Assembly: GCA_035999365.1 (NCBI GenBank) | Contig: DASYGT010000019.1 | Location: 62,001 to 126,000, forward strand | Reading direction: 5' to 3' | Origin: DASYGT01 sp035999365 | GTDB taxonomy: Bacteria; Actinomycetota; Actinomycetes; Mycobacteriales; Jatrophihabitantaceae | Length of the DNA: 64,000 nt | Part shown: piece after piece, positions 42,666 to 53,560 of the stretch | Layout of the letters: the number at the start of each line of letters is the position of its first letter | How positions within the stretch are numbered: position 1 is the first letter of the stretch | Made by a program: the position numbers and the translations under genes | The notes under the pieces: generated by a model | The model's database searches: none | Seen by the model: only the letters and a program-made list of their open reading frames with translations | Told to the model about the DNA's origin: nothing

Positions 42666-43544
42666 CTAGCCCGCTGCCTCGAACACCACGATCGGTTTGG
42701 CGCGTCCGTCCTGCTCGACGAGCAGCGCCACCACCGTTCCGTCGGGGCCGATGGCACCGTGAGTGCCCGAACGACCTGATTCGGCGAGCGACTTGCCATA
42801 GGAGAGCGCCCGCGCCTCATCGGCGTCGACATCGCGCACGGGCATCGTGGCGCGCACCGCATCGGCGAGTGTCAGCGTGACCGGATCGTCCAAGGCGGCG
42901 AGATCTTCGAGCGTTCGCGCCAGGTCGATGGTGAACGGGCCGACGCGGGTGCGCCGCAGCGCGGTGAGGTGGCCGCCGACATCGAGCGATGCGCCGAGGT
43001 CGCGGGCCAGCGCGCGCACGTAGGTTCCCGATGAACACGCGACCGCGACATCGACGTCGACACGCTCACCCACACCACGCCACGCCTGGATCTCGAACCT
43101 GCTCACCGTGACCGGGCGGGCCGGGAGTGTCACGGTCTCGCCCGCACGCGCACGCGTGTACGCCCGCTGACCGTCGATCTTGATTGCCGATACCGAGCTG
43201 GGCACCTGCATGATCTCGCCGGTCAGGGGGCGCATCGCTGCCCGCACCCGAGCTTCATCCAGATGCTGGGCCGAGCAGGAAGCGATGATTGCGCCCTCTG
43301 CGTCGTCGGTGTCGGTGGATTCACCCAGCCGAATCGTCGCGATGTATTCCTTGTCCGTCAGCGTCAGATGTGCCAACAGCCTGGTGGCCTTGTCGACACC
43401 CAGCACCAGTACGCCGGTCGCCATCGGGTCGAGCGTGCCTGCGTGACCGACCCGGCGGGTGCCGGCCAGACGCCGCATCCGCGCCACGACATCGTGCGAG
43501 GTCAGGCCCGCCGGTTTGTCCACCACCACGATGCCGTCGGTCAT
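42666..43544 (-). CDS. truB: tRNA pseudouridine-55 synthase
   Basis: It makes pseudouridine 55 in the T-loop of tRNAs. The N-terminus DGIVVVDKPAGLTSHDVVARMR and the catalytic Asp motif VGHAGTLDPMATGVL are clear. The C-terminus has the short actinobacterial-type extension instead of a full PUA domain. Length is 292 residues. The ATG at 43544 overlaps the stop of dinF (ATGA). Confidence 0.96.
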   Translation of the reverse strand: MTDGIVVVDKPAGLTSHDVVARMRRLAGTRRVGHAGTLDPMATGVLVLGVDKATRLLAHLTLTDKEYIATIRLGESTDTDDAEGAIIASCSAQHLDEARVRAAMRPLTGEIMQVPSSVSAIKIDGQRAYTRARAGETVTLPARPVTVSRFEIQAWRGVGERVDVDVAVACSSGTYVRALARDLGASLDVGGHLTALRRTRVGPFTIDLARTLEDLAALDDPVTLTLADAVRATMPVRDVDADEARALSYGKSLAESGRSGTHGAIGPDGTVVALLVEQDGRAKPIVVFEAAG

Positions 43545-44851
43545 GCCGTCACTCCCAGAACCATCCAGCGCTCACCGCGTACGCGTATCAGCATGCCGAC
43601 CAATCGGACCGCGATGAAGGCGGTCAGCCCTGCCCACACGCCGCCGATGCCCCAGTGCCAGTGCAGTGCGGCCAGGTTGAGCGGAGCGAATGCCCCTACA
43701 GCTGCGATCACGGTGATCGTGCGCATGAACGCCACGTCGCCCGCGCCGATCAGCACGCCGTCCAACGCGAATACAACGCCGGCAGCGGGAAGCATCGCGA
43801 CGAACCAGGGCCACAACACGTGCGCCTGGTGCAGAACAGGTGCGGCCGAGGTGAACGCCTGCGGGACGAGCGACCAGCCTGCCCCGAAGCACACGGCGAA
43901 AGCAGCACCGGCACAGAGCCCCCACCGCGACACCTGCCAGGCGAGCCGGCGTGCTTCGGCGGCGTTCTCACCCCCCAGTGCAGCGCCGACGAGCGATTGC
44001 GCCGCGATGGCGAACGAATCCAGCAGCAGCGCGGTGAACTCCCACAATTGCAGGCCGATCTGATGAGCCGCGATCTGGGCCGTACCCATGCGTGCGGCCA
44101 CGCCGGCCGCCGAGAGGAACGCCACCTGGAATGCGGCGGCGCGCACGATCAGGTCACGGCCCACGACGAGCTGCGCCCGCATGACGGCTGCTTGCGGCCT
44201 CGTCGTGGCCGCGGCACGTCGAAGCGATCGCAGGAACAGCGCGCCCCCCACCGCTTGGGCCCCGACGTTCGCGATGGCCGATCCGTTGAGACCGATACCG
44301 GCCGAGTACACGAGCAGCGGTGACGCGAGCGCCGATACCGCGTTGGCGGCGAGAACGATGCGGACCGGCTCGCGGGTGCGCTGCACGCCGCGCATCCAGC
44401 CATTGCCCGCCAGCACGAGCAGCACGCCTGGCATGCCGACAACGGCGATCCGGAACCATCCCTGCGCTGCGTGCGCCGTCGCACCTGACCCGCCCGCGAG
44501 CAGCGCTGTGAGCGGGCCTGCCAGTGCCTCACCCACAGCCACGATCACCACGCCGATGCCGAGCGCGAGCCATGATGCCTGAACGCCCTCGTTCACCGCG
44601 TGGTCGTGACGGCCGGCACCGAACCATCGAGCGGCCCGGGCCGTCGTTCCGTACTCGACGAAGGTTCCTACAACCGTCAACACCGCCATCACCGCACCCG
44701 CGACGCCGAGACCGGCCAGCTGGGTCGCGCCGAGGTGGCCGACGACGGCGGTGTCCACGAGCAGGTACAGCGGTTCGGCCGCGAGCACCACGAAGGCCGA
44801 AAGCGCAAGGGACAGCAGGCCGCGTGCAGTCGCCTCGCCCGGGGCCGTCAC
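43541..44851 (-). CDS. dinF: MATE-family efflux transporter, DinF-like
   Basis: A 436-residue, 12-helix MATE transporter of the DinF branch (mycobacterial Rv2836c position, between rbfA and truB). Typical segments are EPLYLLVDTAVVGHLGATQLAGLGVA near the N-terminus, GNGWMRGVQRTREP mid-protein and MGTAQIAAHQIGLQLWEFTALLLDSFAIAAQSLVG. The substrate is unknown. The GTG at 44851 lies 20 nt after rbfA. No LexA box is visible in front of it, so SOS control of this gene is not supported here. Confidence 0.9.
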   Translation of the reverse strand: MTAPGEATARGLLSLALSAFVVLAAEPLYLLVDTAVVGHLGATQLAGLGVAGAVMAVLTVVGTFVEYGTTARAARWFGAGRHDHAVNEGVQASWLALGIGVVIVAVGEALAGPLTALLAGGSGATAHAAQGWFRIAVVGMPGVLLVLAGNGWMRGVQRTREPVRIVLAANAVSALASPLLVYSAGIGLNGSAIANVGAQAVGGALFLRSLRRAAATTRPQAAVMRAQLVVGRDLIVRAAAFQVAFLSAAGVAARMGTAQIAAHQIGLQLWEFTALLLDSFAIAAQSLVGAALGGENAAEARRLAWQVSRWGLCAGAAFAVCFGAGWSLVPQAFTSAAPVLHQAHVLWPWFVAMLPAAGVVFALDGVLIGAGDVAFMRTITVIAAVGAFAPLNLAALHWHWGIGGVWAGLTAFIAVRLVGMLIRVRGERWMVLGVTA

Positions 44852-44871
44852 GAGGGCATCATCTCGCAGGG

Positions 44872-45315
44872 TCAGCTCGCGGCGTCGTCCTCGACCTCGC
44901 GCGGCTTACGGTATGGGTCGGCCTCACCCGCGGGGCGAGCACCGAGACGAGCTGCCTGTACCTGCGCGTCGGCCGCCGCGGCGTCGGCCAGCAGTTCGTC
45001 GATGTGCTGGGCCGTCTCCGGCACCGAGTCGAGCACGAAGGTCAGCGTCGGCGTGAAGCGCACACCGGTCTGCCGGCCCACCTCGCTGCGCAGCACGCCA
45101 CGTGCCGATTCGAGCGCACGCGCCGATTCCTCCTGCGCGAGACTGTCGCCCAGCACGGTGTAGAACACAGTCGCATCGTGCAGATCGCCGGTCACGCGAA
45201 CGTCGGTGACCGTCACCATCCCGAGGCGCGGATCCTTGATCTGCGTCTCGACGTGGGTTGCGACGATCTGCTTGATCCGACCCGCCAGTCGACGTGCGCG
45301 TCCCGCGTCGGCCAT
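44872..45315 (-). CDS. rbfA: Ribosome-binding factor A
   Basis: A small KH-like 30S maturation factor acting on 16S rRNA helix 1. It is 147 residues: ARRLAGRIKQIVATHVETQIKDPRLGMVTVTDVRVTGDL at the N-terminus and RFTPTLTFVLDSVPETAQHIDELL later, followed by an acidic tail. Shine-Dalgarno GGAGA lies upstream of ATG 45315. In mycobacteria an NrnA-type DHH phosphoesterase gene follows; here dinF does, 20 nt away. Confidence 0.95.
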   Translation of the reverse strand: MADAGRARRLAGRIKQIVATHVETQIKDPRLGMVTVTDVRVTGDLHDATVFYTVLGDSLAQEESARALESARGVLRSEVGRQTGVRFTPTLTFVLDSVPETAQHIDELLADAAAADAQVQAARLGARPAGEADPYRKPREVEDDAAS

Positions 45316-45339
45316 GTCGTCTCCTCTCCTCGGTGTCGA

Positions 45340-45648
45340 TCAGTTGAGATCGTCGTCGTCGAGCACGCGTTGACGCGCTGACAGCAGTTCGATCTCGGGA
45401 CGGGCCGCGATCATGCGCTCGCATCCATCGAGGACCTCGACGGCATGTGCATGCGTCGATGCCACCACGGCGACGGCGATCTCGGTGCGCCGGTGCAGAT
45501 CGAGCCCACCCGTCTCGGCCGCGGCGACCTCGAAGCGGCTCCGCAGCTCGGCCACGATCGGCCGAACCACGGAGCGCTTCTGCTTCAGCGAACGCACGTC
45601 ACCCAACAGCAGGTCCGCGCGCAACGTGCCCACGACCACCGCCGTCAT
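45340..45648 (-). CDS. DUF503 protein (YlxP-like)
   Basis: A 102-residue protein of the DUF503/YlxP family, which sits between infB and rbfA in many Gram-positives and has a role linked to ribosome assembly. Diagnostic: VVGTLRADLLLGDVRSLKQKRSVVRPIVAELRSRFEVAAAETG. The start ATG 45648 has GGAGGT close by. Spacing to both neighbours is 24 nt. Confidence 0.92.
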   Translation of the reverse strand: MTAVVVGTLRADLLLGDVRSLKQKRSVVRPIVAELRSRFEVAAAETGGLDLHRRTEIAVAVVASTHAHAVEVLDGCERMIAARPEIELLSARQRVLDDDDLN

Positions 45649-45672
45649 ACCTCCGAGCTAGACAACGGCGCG

Positions 45673-48453
<2,781 letters not shown>

Positions 48454-48546
48454 GTGACTCCTTCTGGAGGGCCAGGCGCGTCGCGCGAGGCCCGATTAGG
48501 CGGTGGACATGCTCATTGCTGGCGCTTCATCGAGGGCCCATGGCTA

Positions 48547-48876
48547 TCAATCTCCTGCGGGGTTCCGCTGGTGGTTGCCGCTGGTGGTCACCGAGCCGGC
48601 CACGTACTCACGAACGGGCGTCGTATCGAGCGGTACGGACACGTGCAGTGCCCGTCCGAACGCACGCCGCCGCTCAGCGAGTCCCACGCATTCCGGGTCG
48701 GGGTGCAGCCATGCACCGCGGCCGGATGCGCGATGACGTGGATCGGGCACGACCGACGCTTGCGCACCGCTCGGGTCCGGCGCCACGACGACGCGGAGCA
48801 ACTCGGCAGCCGCCGCACGCCGACGACATCCGATGCACGTCCGGATCGGGCTCTGTGGTGGCACCTGTGAACTCAC
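48547..48876 (-). CDS. YlxR-family (DUF448) RNA-binding protein
   Basis: A 109-residue protein with the YlxR signature PIRTCIGCRRRA and GRGAWLHPDPECVGLAERRRAFGRAL. YlxR proteins bind nucleic acid and regulate transcription or RNase P in Firmicutes. The location between nusA and infB is standard. The GTG at 48876 lies inside a perfect 20-bp palindrome and has no Shine-Dalgarno; the in-frame GTG four codons later (48864) is an alternative. About 93 bp without a gene separate it from infB. Confidence 0.9.
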   Translation of the reverse strand: MSSQVPPQSPIRTCIGCRRRAAAAELLRVVVAPDPSGAQASVVPDPRHRASGRGAWLHPDPECVGLAERRRAFGRALHVSVPLDTTPVREYVAGSVTTSGNHQRNPAGD

Positions 48877-48881
48877 AGGTG
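48862..48881. promoter_or_regulatory. Perfect 20-bp palindrome over the ylxR start codon
   Basis: CACCTGTGA (48862-48870), 2-nt spacer, TCACAGGTG (48873-48881). Both candidate GTG starts of the ylxR gene lie inside it. It could be a protein operator or an RNA hairpin hiding the initiation site. Confidence 0.6.
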
Positions 48882-49019
48882 GGCTCGCAGCTGCCCGGTC
48901 TGAGCGGATTCGGACGCCCCCGACATTCGGACGGCCGCCATCAGTCTACTCCCTGGGTCAGATCCGACCGACGCTCGCGCATCCGGGTGCCTGGAGCCAC
49001 GTCGCCGCATGACAGCCGG

Positions 49020-50072
49020 TCAGGGAGCGGGATCGGCGGGCTCGGCCGTCGGCACCGCCGGCACCGTCGGTGCGGTCGGCTCCGTCGGCTCCGTCGGCTC
49101 GCTGTCGCTGTGGATGTCGATGCGCCAGCCGGTCAGCCGGGCGGCGAGGCGCGCGTTCTGCCCCTCCCGCCCGATCGCCAGCGAGAGCTGGAAGTCCGGG
49201 ACGACGACGCGCACCGATTGCGCCACGGGGTCGACGACCTCGGCATGGAGCGCGTGGGCGGGCGACAACGCGTTGCCGACGTACCTGGCCGGCTCCTCTG
49301 CCCAGTCGATGATGTCGATCTTCTCGCCATGCAGCTCGGCGACGACGTTGCGCACCCGCTGTCCCATCGGGCCGATGCAGGCACCCTTGGCATTCAGCCC
49401 GGAGACCGACGTCCGCACCGCGATCTTCGTGCGGTGGCCGGCCTCTCGGGCCACGGCCACGATCTCGACGCTGCCGTCGGCGATCTCGGGGACCTCCAGC
49501 GCGAACAGCTTCTTGACCAGGCTCGGGTGCGTTCGGCTGACAGTCACCTGCGGCCCGCGCATGCCGCGGGTGACCCCGACGACGTAGCAACGCAGCCGCG
49601 TGCCGTGGGTGTAGACCTCGCCGGGCACCTGCTCGGACTGCGGCAGGACTGCTTCGACCTTGCCGATGTCGATCAGGACAATGCCGCGGGCGGAGGCCTG
49701 CGCGTCGGCCTGCACCACGCCGGTGACGATGTCGCCCTCGCGGCCCGAGTACTCCCCGAACGTCTGATCGTGCTCGGCGTCGCGCAAGCGCTGCAGGATC
49801 ACCTGGCGCGCCGTCATCGCTGCGACCCGACCGAAGTCGGTCGGGGTGTCGTCGTACTCCTCGACGAGGTCACCGTCCGGGCCGAACTCCTGCGCCCACA
49901 CGACCACCTCGCCGCTGCTGCGGTCGATCGAGACCCGTGCGTGAGGCATCGAGTGCGGTGTGTGCCGGTACGCCGTGAGCAGCGCTGTCTCGAGGGCATC
50001 GACGATGGTCTCGAAGGAGATCTCCTTCTCCCGCTCGATGCTGCGTAGTGCCCCGATGTCGACGTGGACCAT
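49020..50072 (-). CDS. nusA: Transcription termination/antitermination factor NusA
   Basis: It binds RNA polymerase and nascent RNA to control pausing and termination. The N-terminal domain VDIGALRSIEREKEISFETIVDALETALLTAYR is followed by an S1 domain (EGDIVTGVVQAD) and two KH domains (IGPMGQRVRNVVAELHGEKIDII; SLAIGREGQNARLAARLTGWRIDI). It ends with a low-complexity tail of Glu-Pro-Thr / Ala-Pro units from a GTCGGCTCC-type microrepeat. Length is 350 residues. It follows the rimP stop by 3 nt. Confidence 0.96.
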   Translation of the reverse strand: MVHVDIGALRSIEREKEISFETIVDALETALLTAYRHTPHSMPHARVSIDRSSGEVVVWAQEFGPDGDLVEEYDDTPTDFGRVAAMTARQVILQRLRDAEHDQTFGEYSGREGDIVTGVVQADAQASARGIVLIDIGKVEAVLPQSEQVPGEVYTHGTRLRCYVVGVTRGMRGPQVTVSRTHPSLVKKLFALEVPEIADGSVEIVAVAREAGHRTKIAVRTSVSGLNAKGACIGPMGQRVRNVVAELHGEKIDIIDWAEEPARYVGNALSPAHALHAEVVDPVAQSVRVVVPDFQLSLAIGREGQNARLAARLTGWRIDIHSDSEPTEPTEPTAPTVPAVPTAEPADPAP

Positions 50073-50075
50073 GCC

Positions 50076-50612
50076 TCAGTCCTCCTCTGCCTCGGTGGCG
50101 ACGCTTGGCGGGTTGAATTCCACCTGCACCCGACCCTGGCCGAGCTGCGCCCACAGGAACTCGCGCTGCTGCCCTCGTATCTCCAACGTGACGCCGGCTT
50201 CGGACGTGCCGACGACGCGGCCGGCAACCTTCGTCCCGTCGGCCTCGACATCGACGAGCCGCCCCCGGGCGCGGCGCCAGTGCCGCTGTTCGGTGAGGGG
50301 GCGGTCGATTCCGGGCGAGCTGACCTCGAGGACGTACGGGCCGGCGAACGCGCCGCCGCCGTCGCTGTCGGCGTCGAGCGCCTCCGAGATGACGCGGCTG
50401 ACCGTCGCGACGGCGTCGAGGTCGATGCCACCGTCGGCGTCGACGCTCACGCGCACGAGGCTGCGCCGACCTGCGGCCGTGACAGTCACGTCGTCGAGGT
50501 CATAGCCTGCTTCGGCGATGACGGGCCGCAGCACCTCGATCACGTGGAGGCGAACGTTGGCTCCAGCGGCAGCGGGGCCGTTCGCGGACCGGCCAGGGGT
50601 GACGGGCGGCAT
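50076..50612 (-). CDS. rimP: Ribosome maturation factor RimP
   Basis: It assists 30S assembly. The protein (178 residues) has the family segments VLRPVIAEAGYDLDDVTVTAAGRRSLVRVSVD and YVLEVSSPGIDRPLTEQRHWRRARGRLV. The ATG at 50612-50610 has GAGGAGGC 8 nt upstream, which decides the start; a much longer open frame upstream is a shadow of the divergent genes. It heads the rimP-nusA-ylxR-infB operon. Confidence 0.95.
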   Translation of the reverse strand: MPPVTPGRSANGPAAAGANVRLHVIEVLRPVIAEAGYDLDDVTVTAAGRRSLVRVSVDADGGIDLDAVATVSRVISEALDADSDGGGAFAGPYVLEVSSPGIDRPLTEQRHWRRARGRLVDVEADGTKVAGRVVGTSEAGVTLEIRGQQREFLWAQLGQGRVQVEFNPPSVATEAEED

Positions 50613-50688
50613 GCGTTCGGGCCTCCTCTGCAGTTGTTGGACTCTCGACCTTCGGCGAGCGTAGCGACTCTGCCAGAATTGCTCTCCG

Positions 50689-51186
50689 ATGGAGGACGCA
50701 CCGACCCGCCGCGCCGTGCTGCTCTCAGCCGCCGCGGTCGTGATTGCCGCAGCCGGGGGCGCCGCGGCAGCCGGATTCCGTCCCGATCCGTCGAGGGGAC
50801 GCCCCTCGGCACCACCCGAGTTGGTTGCCGCCGCCGCAGCCGAGGCGCACCTCATCGCCCTGATCGACCAGGTGAACACCCACCCCCAGCCCTCGGCGGT
50901 TCTCGCGGGCATACGCGGCGACCACGCAGCCCATCTGGCCGCCCTGCAGGCCGCGCTGGCCGCGTACCCCGGGACGCCCGCGTCCTCGACGTCCCCGACG
51001 TCCCCGACCGCTACGCCGCCTTCCGGAAGCGGACCCGTCGGCGACCGAGTCGCCCGGGTCCGTGCGGCTGAGCAAGCAGCAGCGGCAGAAGCGCAGGCAC
51101 GGGCACGGATCCTCGACGGCGCCTTGGCCACACTGCTCGCGAGCATCTCGGCCTGCGAGGCAACCCACGCGGCACTGCTGTCATGA
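50689..51186 (+). CDS. Exported Ala-rich protein (Rv2843-like)
   Basis: A 165-residue protein with an N-terminal twin-Arg/hydrophobic segment (TRRAVLLSAAAVVIAAAGGAAAAG), so it is membrane-anchored or secreted. A helical Ala-rich domain follows, broken by a Pro/Ser/Thr linker (about residues 95-115). It corresponds in position to Rv2843, divergent from rimP. No function is known. The stop overlaps the start of the next gene (ATGA), which encodes a ferritin-like DUF4439 protein; the two probably act together. Confidence 0.7.
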   Translation: MEDAPTRRAVLLSAAAVVIAAAGGAAAAGFRPDPSRGRPSAPPELVAAAAAEAHLIALIDQVNTHPQPSAVLAGIRGDHAAHLAALQAALAAYPGTPASSTSPTSPTATPPSGSGPVGDRVARVRAAEQAAAAEAQARARILDGALATLLASISACEATHAALLS

Positions 51187-51626
51187 GCACAGTTGTCGAG
51201 GCGCTGCAGCGCGCGTTGGCCGCCGAGAACGAGGCGGTGTACGGCTACGGGGTGCTCGGCCCGCACCTGGTTGGCCCCGACACCGCGCTCGCGATGACCT
51301 GCGAGGCAGCACATGGAGCCCTCCGCGACGCTACAGAGGCTGTGCTCGCCGCGCGGGGCACCCATCCGGATGCACCTCTCGCGGACTATCCCGCTGTGTA
51401 CCCGGTGCCCGACCGTCCGGCGGCCCAGCGACTGGCGCTCCGCCTCGAGGGTGAAGCCGCCGCGGCGTGGCGGGCCGCGTTCGCTGCGGCGGCGAACGCG
51501 GCGCCCGTCGACACCGATGCGCGCGATCGCTCGCAGGAGGCGCTGACCGCTTCGGCGTTGCGCGGCATGCGCTGGCGACAAGCTGCCGGAAACACCCCTC
51601 CGACGGTGCCGTTTCCCGGTTTCTGA
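51183..51626 (+). CDS. DUF4439 ferritin-like domain protein (Rv2844-like)
   Basis: A 147-residue helical protein. The ALQRALAAENEAVYGYGVLGPHL N-terminus contains the Glu/Tyr pattern of the ferritin-like DUF4439 family, but I do not see the full set of di-iron ligands (two ExxH motifs), so metal binding is doubtful. It is translationally coupled to the upstream exported protein and tail-to-tail with the Eis-like gene, with 4 nt between stops. Confidence 0.75.
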   Translation: MSTVVEALQRALAAENEAVYGYGVLGPHLVGPDTALAMTCEAAHGALRDATEAVLAARGTHPDAPLADYPAVYPVPDRPAAQRLALRLEGEAAAAWRAAFAAAANAAPVDTDARDRSQEALTASALRGMRWRQAAGNTPPTVPFPGF

Positions 51627-51630
51627 GGCC

Positions 51631-52839
51631 TCAGAAACCGGTCCCGTACTGCGGCAGGCGGTCCGTGAGCAGCGCTCGATCGAACCGGACGAGCACGTCG
51701 CGGTCACGGACATCCACCAGCCCGGCCCGGGCCAGCGACTCGACCCGCACGCCGCCGAGAAACACCGACCCGAGCGATGCGACGTCGAGTTCGAGATCGA
51801 CCGATGCATCGGTGGGCACGCACTCGGCGCCGTCCGCTCCCCCGCGCAGGTGGTAACGGCCGTCGCCGAACAGGTCGTCGCGCACCGCGATGCAGACATC
51901 AACCTCTAACGCGTAACGGCGTGCCGACAGCATGGCCGCGACGTTCAGCGGGCGGACCCACAGGCCGTCACCGACGTGCGTCGTGCGCACCTGGCGTCCG
52001 TCGCCCACCAGTAGCGCAAGCGGATCGTCGACGGGGATGCGGTAGCTCTCGATCGTCCCGACGAGGTCCATGCCCAGCAGCACCTGCCAGAGGTCGGCGT
52101 GCGCCTCGGAGCTGGCGATCACGTAGTCGGAGATCCAGCACGTGTGCCGCGGATCGCCGTCGCTCCAGTCGCTCTTGATGCGGTAGGCCAGATAACCGTC
52201 GCGATGCAGCAGGTAGAACATGCCCGACATGCCACCGCGCTGCCATTCCCGATCGAGGGTGAGAAAGTCCCACCAGCGGTCGTTGCGGCTCAGCGCACCT
52301 GGTGTCTGCTCGCGCCACCGCGCGTGCACCGCAGGCATGTGCTTGCGCGCCTCGACCGCCGAGGCCCGCGTGACTGCGGATGGGTCGCCCGGGGTGAGCA
52401 GGGAAACGCGGCGCCGGTCGAGTGAGGTCTTGCGGACGTGCGACGCGACGCCGTAGCCGAAGCGGCCGTAGATGCCGCCCTCGCTCGCCGTCAACACGGC
52501 AGCGGCGACACCGGCGTCGCGGTAGTCGCCGAGCTGGCTGCGCATCAGCCTGCGCAGGATTCCGCGCCGGCGGTAGGTCGGATCGACTGACACCCAGGTG
52601 ACGCCCGGGACGTCCAGCCGCCCACCCGGCACGGTCATCTCGAACGGGTAATCCCCGGTGATGCCGACGATGCGATCGCCGTCGACCGCCACGTAGAAGC
52701 GGTCGAGATCGAGCAGGCTGCCCATGTCCTGCAGCTCCTGCTCGGAGTACACCGTGCCGAAACTCGCGCCGTCGACGTCGGCGACGGTTGCCAGGTCGTC
52801 GGCGGTGGCCCGCCTGATCGAGATGTCCACGCCTGCCAC
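51631..52839 (-). CDS. Eis-like tandem-GNAT acetyltransferase
   Basis: A protein of the Eis family: two GNAT domains plus an SCP2-like C-terminal domain. It has the acetyl-CoA loop DPTYRRRGILRRLM, the catalytic-type Tyr in EGGIYGRFGYG, and a C-terminal Phe, matching the C-terminal-carboxylate mechanism known for mycobacterial Eis. Eis enzymes acetylate aminoglycosides or cationic peptides at several amines; this substrate is unknown. The start is uncertain: GTG 52839 gives 402 residues, TTG 52857 and GTG 52830 are alternatives. Confidence 0.88.
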   Translation of the reverse strand: MAGVDISIRRATADDLATVADVDGASFGTVYSEQELQDMGSLLDLDRFYVAVDGDRIVGITGDYPFEMTVPGGRLDVPGVTWVSVDPTYRRRGILRRLMRSQLGDYRDAGVAAAVLTASEGGIYGRFGYGVASHVRKTSLDRRRVSLLTPGDPSAVTRASAVEARKHMPAVHARWREQTPGALSRNDRWWDFLTLDREWQRGGMSGMFYLLHRDGYLAYRIKSDWSDGDPRHTCWISDYVIASSEAHADLWQVLLGMDLVGTIESYRIPVDDPLALLVGDGRQVRTTHVGDGLWVRPLNVAAMLSARRYALEVDVCIAVRDDLFGDGRYHLRGGADGAECVPTDASVDLELDVASLGSVFLGGVRVESLARAGLVDVRDRDVLVRFDRALLTDRLPQYGTGF

Positions 52840-52885
52840 TGTCCCCTGTCCCGCCAACCGCTTATTGCCCGCTGCCAGCGCCCGG

Positions 52886-53560
52886 CTACCAGCGGTCGAC
52901 GAGATCCAGCAGGTCGAGCAGCCTGTCGATCACGGCGTCCGGCTCGCCCTCGACAGCACGCAACTGCTCCGCCGGTATCTCGCTGTGCGGCACGAGCACC
53001 GCTTTCATGCCGACCTGCTTCGCGCCGTGGATGTCCTCGAACGGTCGGTCGCCGACGAACACCACCCGGGCCGGATCGTCCACACCCACCGAGCGCATTG
53101 CCGCGCGGAATGCTTCGGGGTGCGGCTTCGTCCACGGGATCTCCGACGAATACACCGCTCCGTGGATGAGCGACATGACTTGGTCGCGCTCGAAGATGCG
53201 GTCGTGCTCGGCGCCCGGCCAGATCGTGTTCGACAGGACGCCGATGCGGACGTCGCGCTCATGCAGCCCGGCGAACAGAGGTTCGACATCAGGGTCGAGA
53301 TAGGTGTGCGGTTCCCACCACGTGTGGAAGGCGGCGAGCATCTCCGGCGTGTGGTCGATGCCGGCCTCGGCGAAGACATCGTCGAGGCGCGCACTGCGGT
53401 GCTCGTCGATGCAGCGCAGCCAGACGGCGCGCTCGGCCTCCAGTAACCGCACCGCCTGTTGCTCGTCCCCCACCGCCGCGAGCCAGCTGCCCAGCGCGTC
53501 GACGCTGTGCCACGGGGTCAACGTGCCGCCCCAGTCGAAGATGACCGCCTCGATCGTCAC
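52886..53560 (-). CDS. HAD-superfamily hydrolase
   Basis: A 224-residue haloacid-dehalogenase-like phosphatase. Motif I is FDWGGTLTPWH; the second Asp of DxDxT is replaced by Gly, as in many DUF-type HADs (DWGGT). Motif II is GVLSNT, motif III Lys is in IPWTKPHPEAF, and motif IV is VVFVGDRPFEDIHGAK. The substrate is unknown. The GTG at 53560 overlaps the stop of the upstream GNAT gene (GTGA), so the two are coupled. Confidence 0.87.
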   Translation of the reverse strand: MTIEAVIFDWGGTLTPWHSVDALGSWLAAVGDEQQAVRLLEAERAVWLRCIDEHRSARLDDVFAEAGIDHTPEMLAAFHTWWEPHTYLDPDVEPLFAGLHERDVRIGVLSNTIWPGAEHDRIFERDQVMSLIHGAVYSSEIPWTKPHPEAFRAAMRSVGVDDPARVVFVGDRPFEDIHGAKQVGMKAVLVPHSEIPAEQLRAVEGEPDAVIDRLLDLLDLVDRW

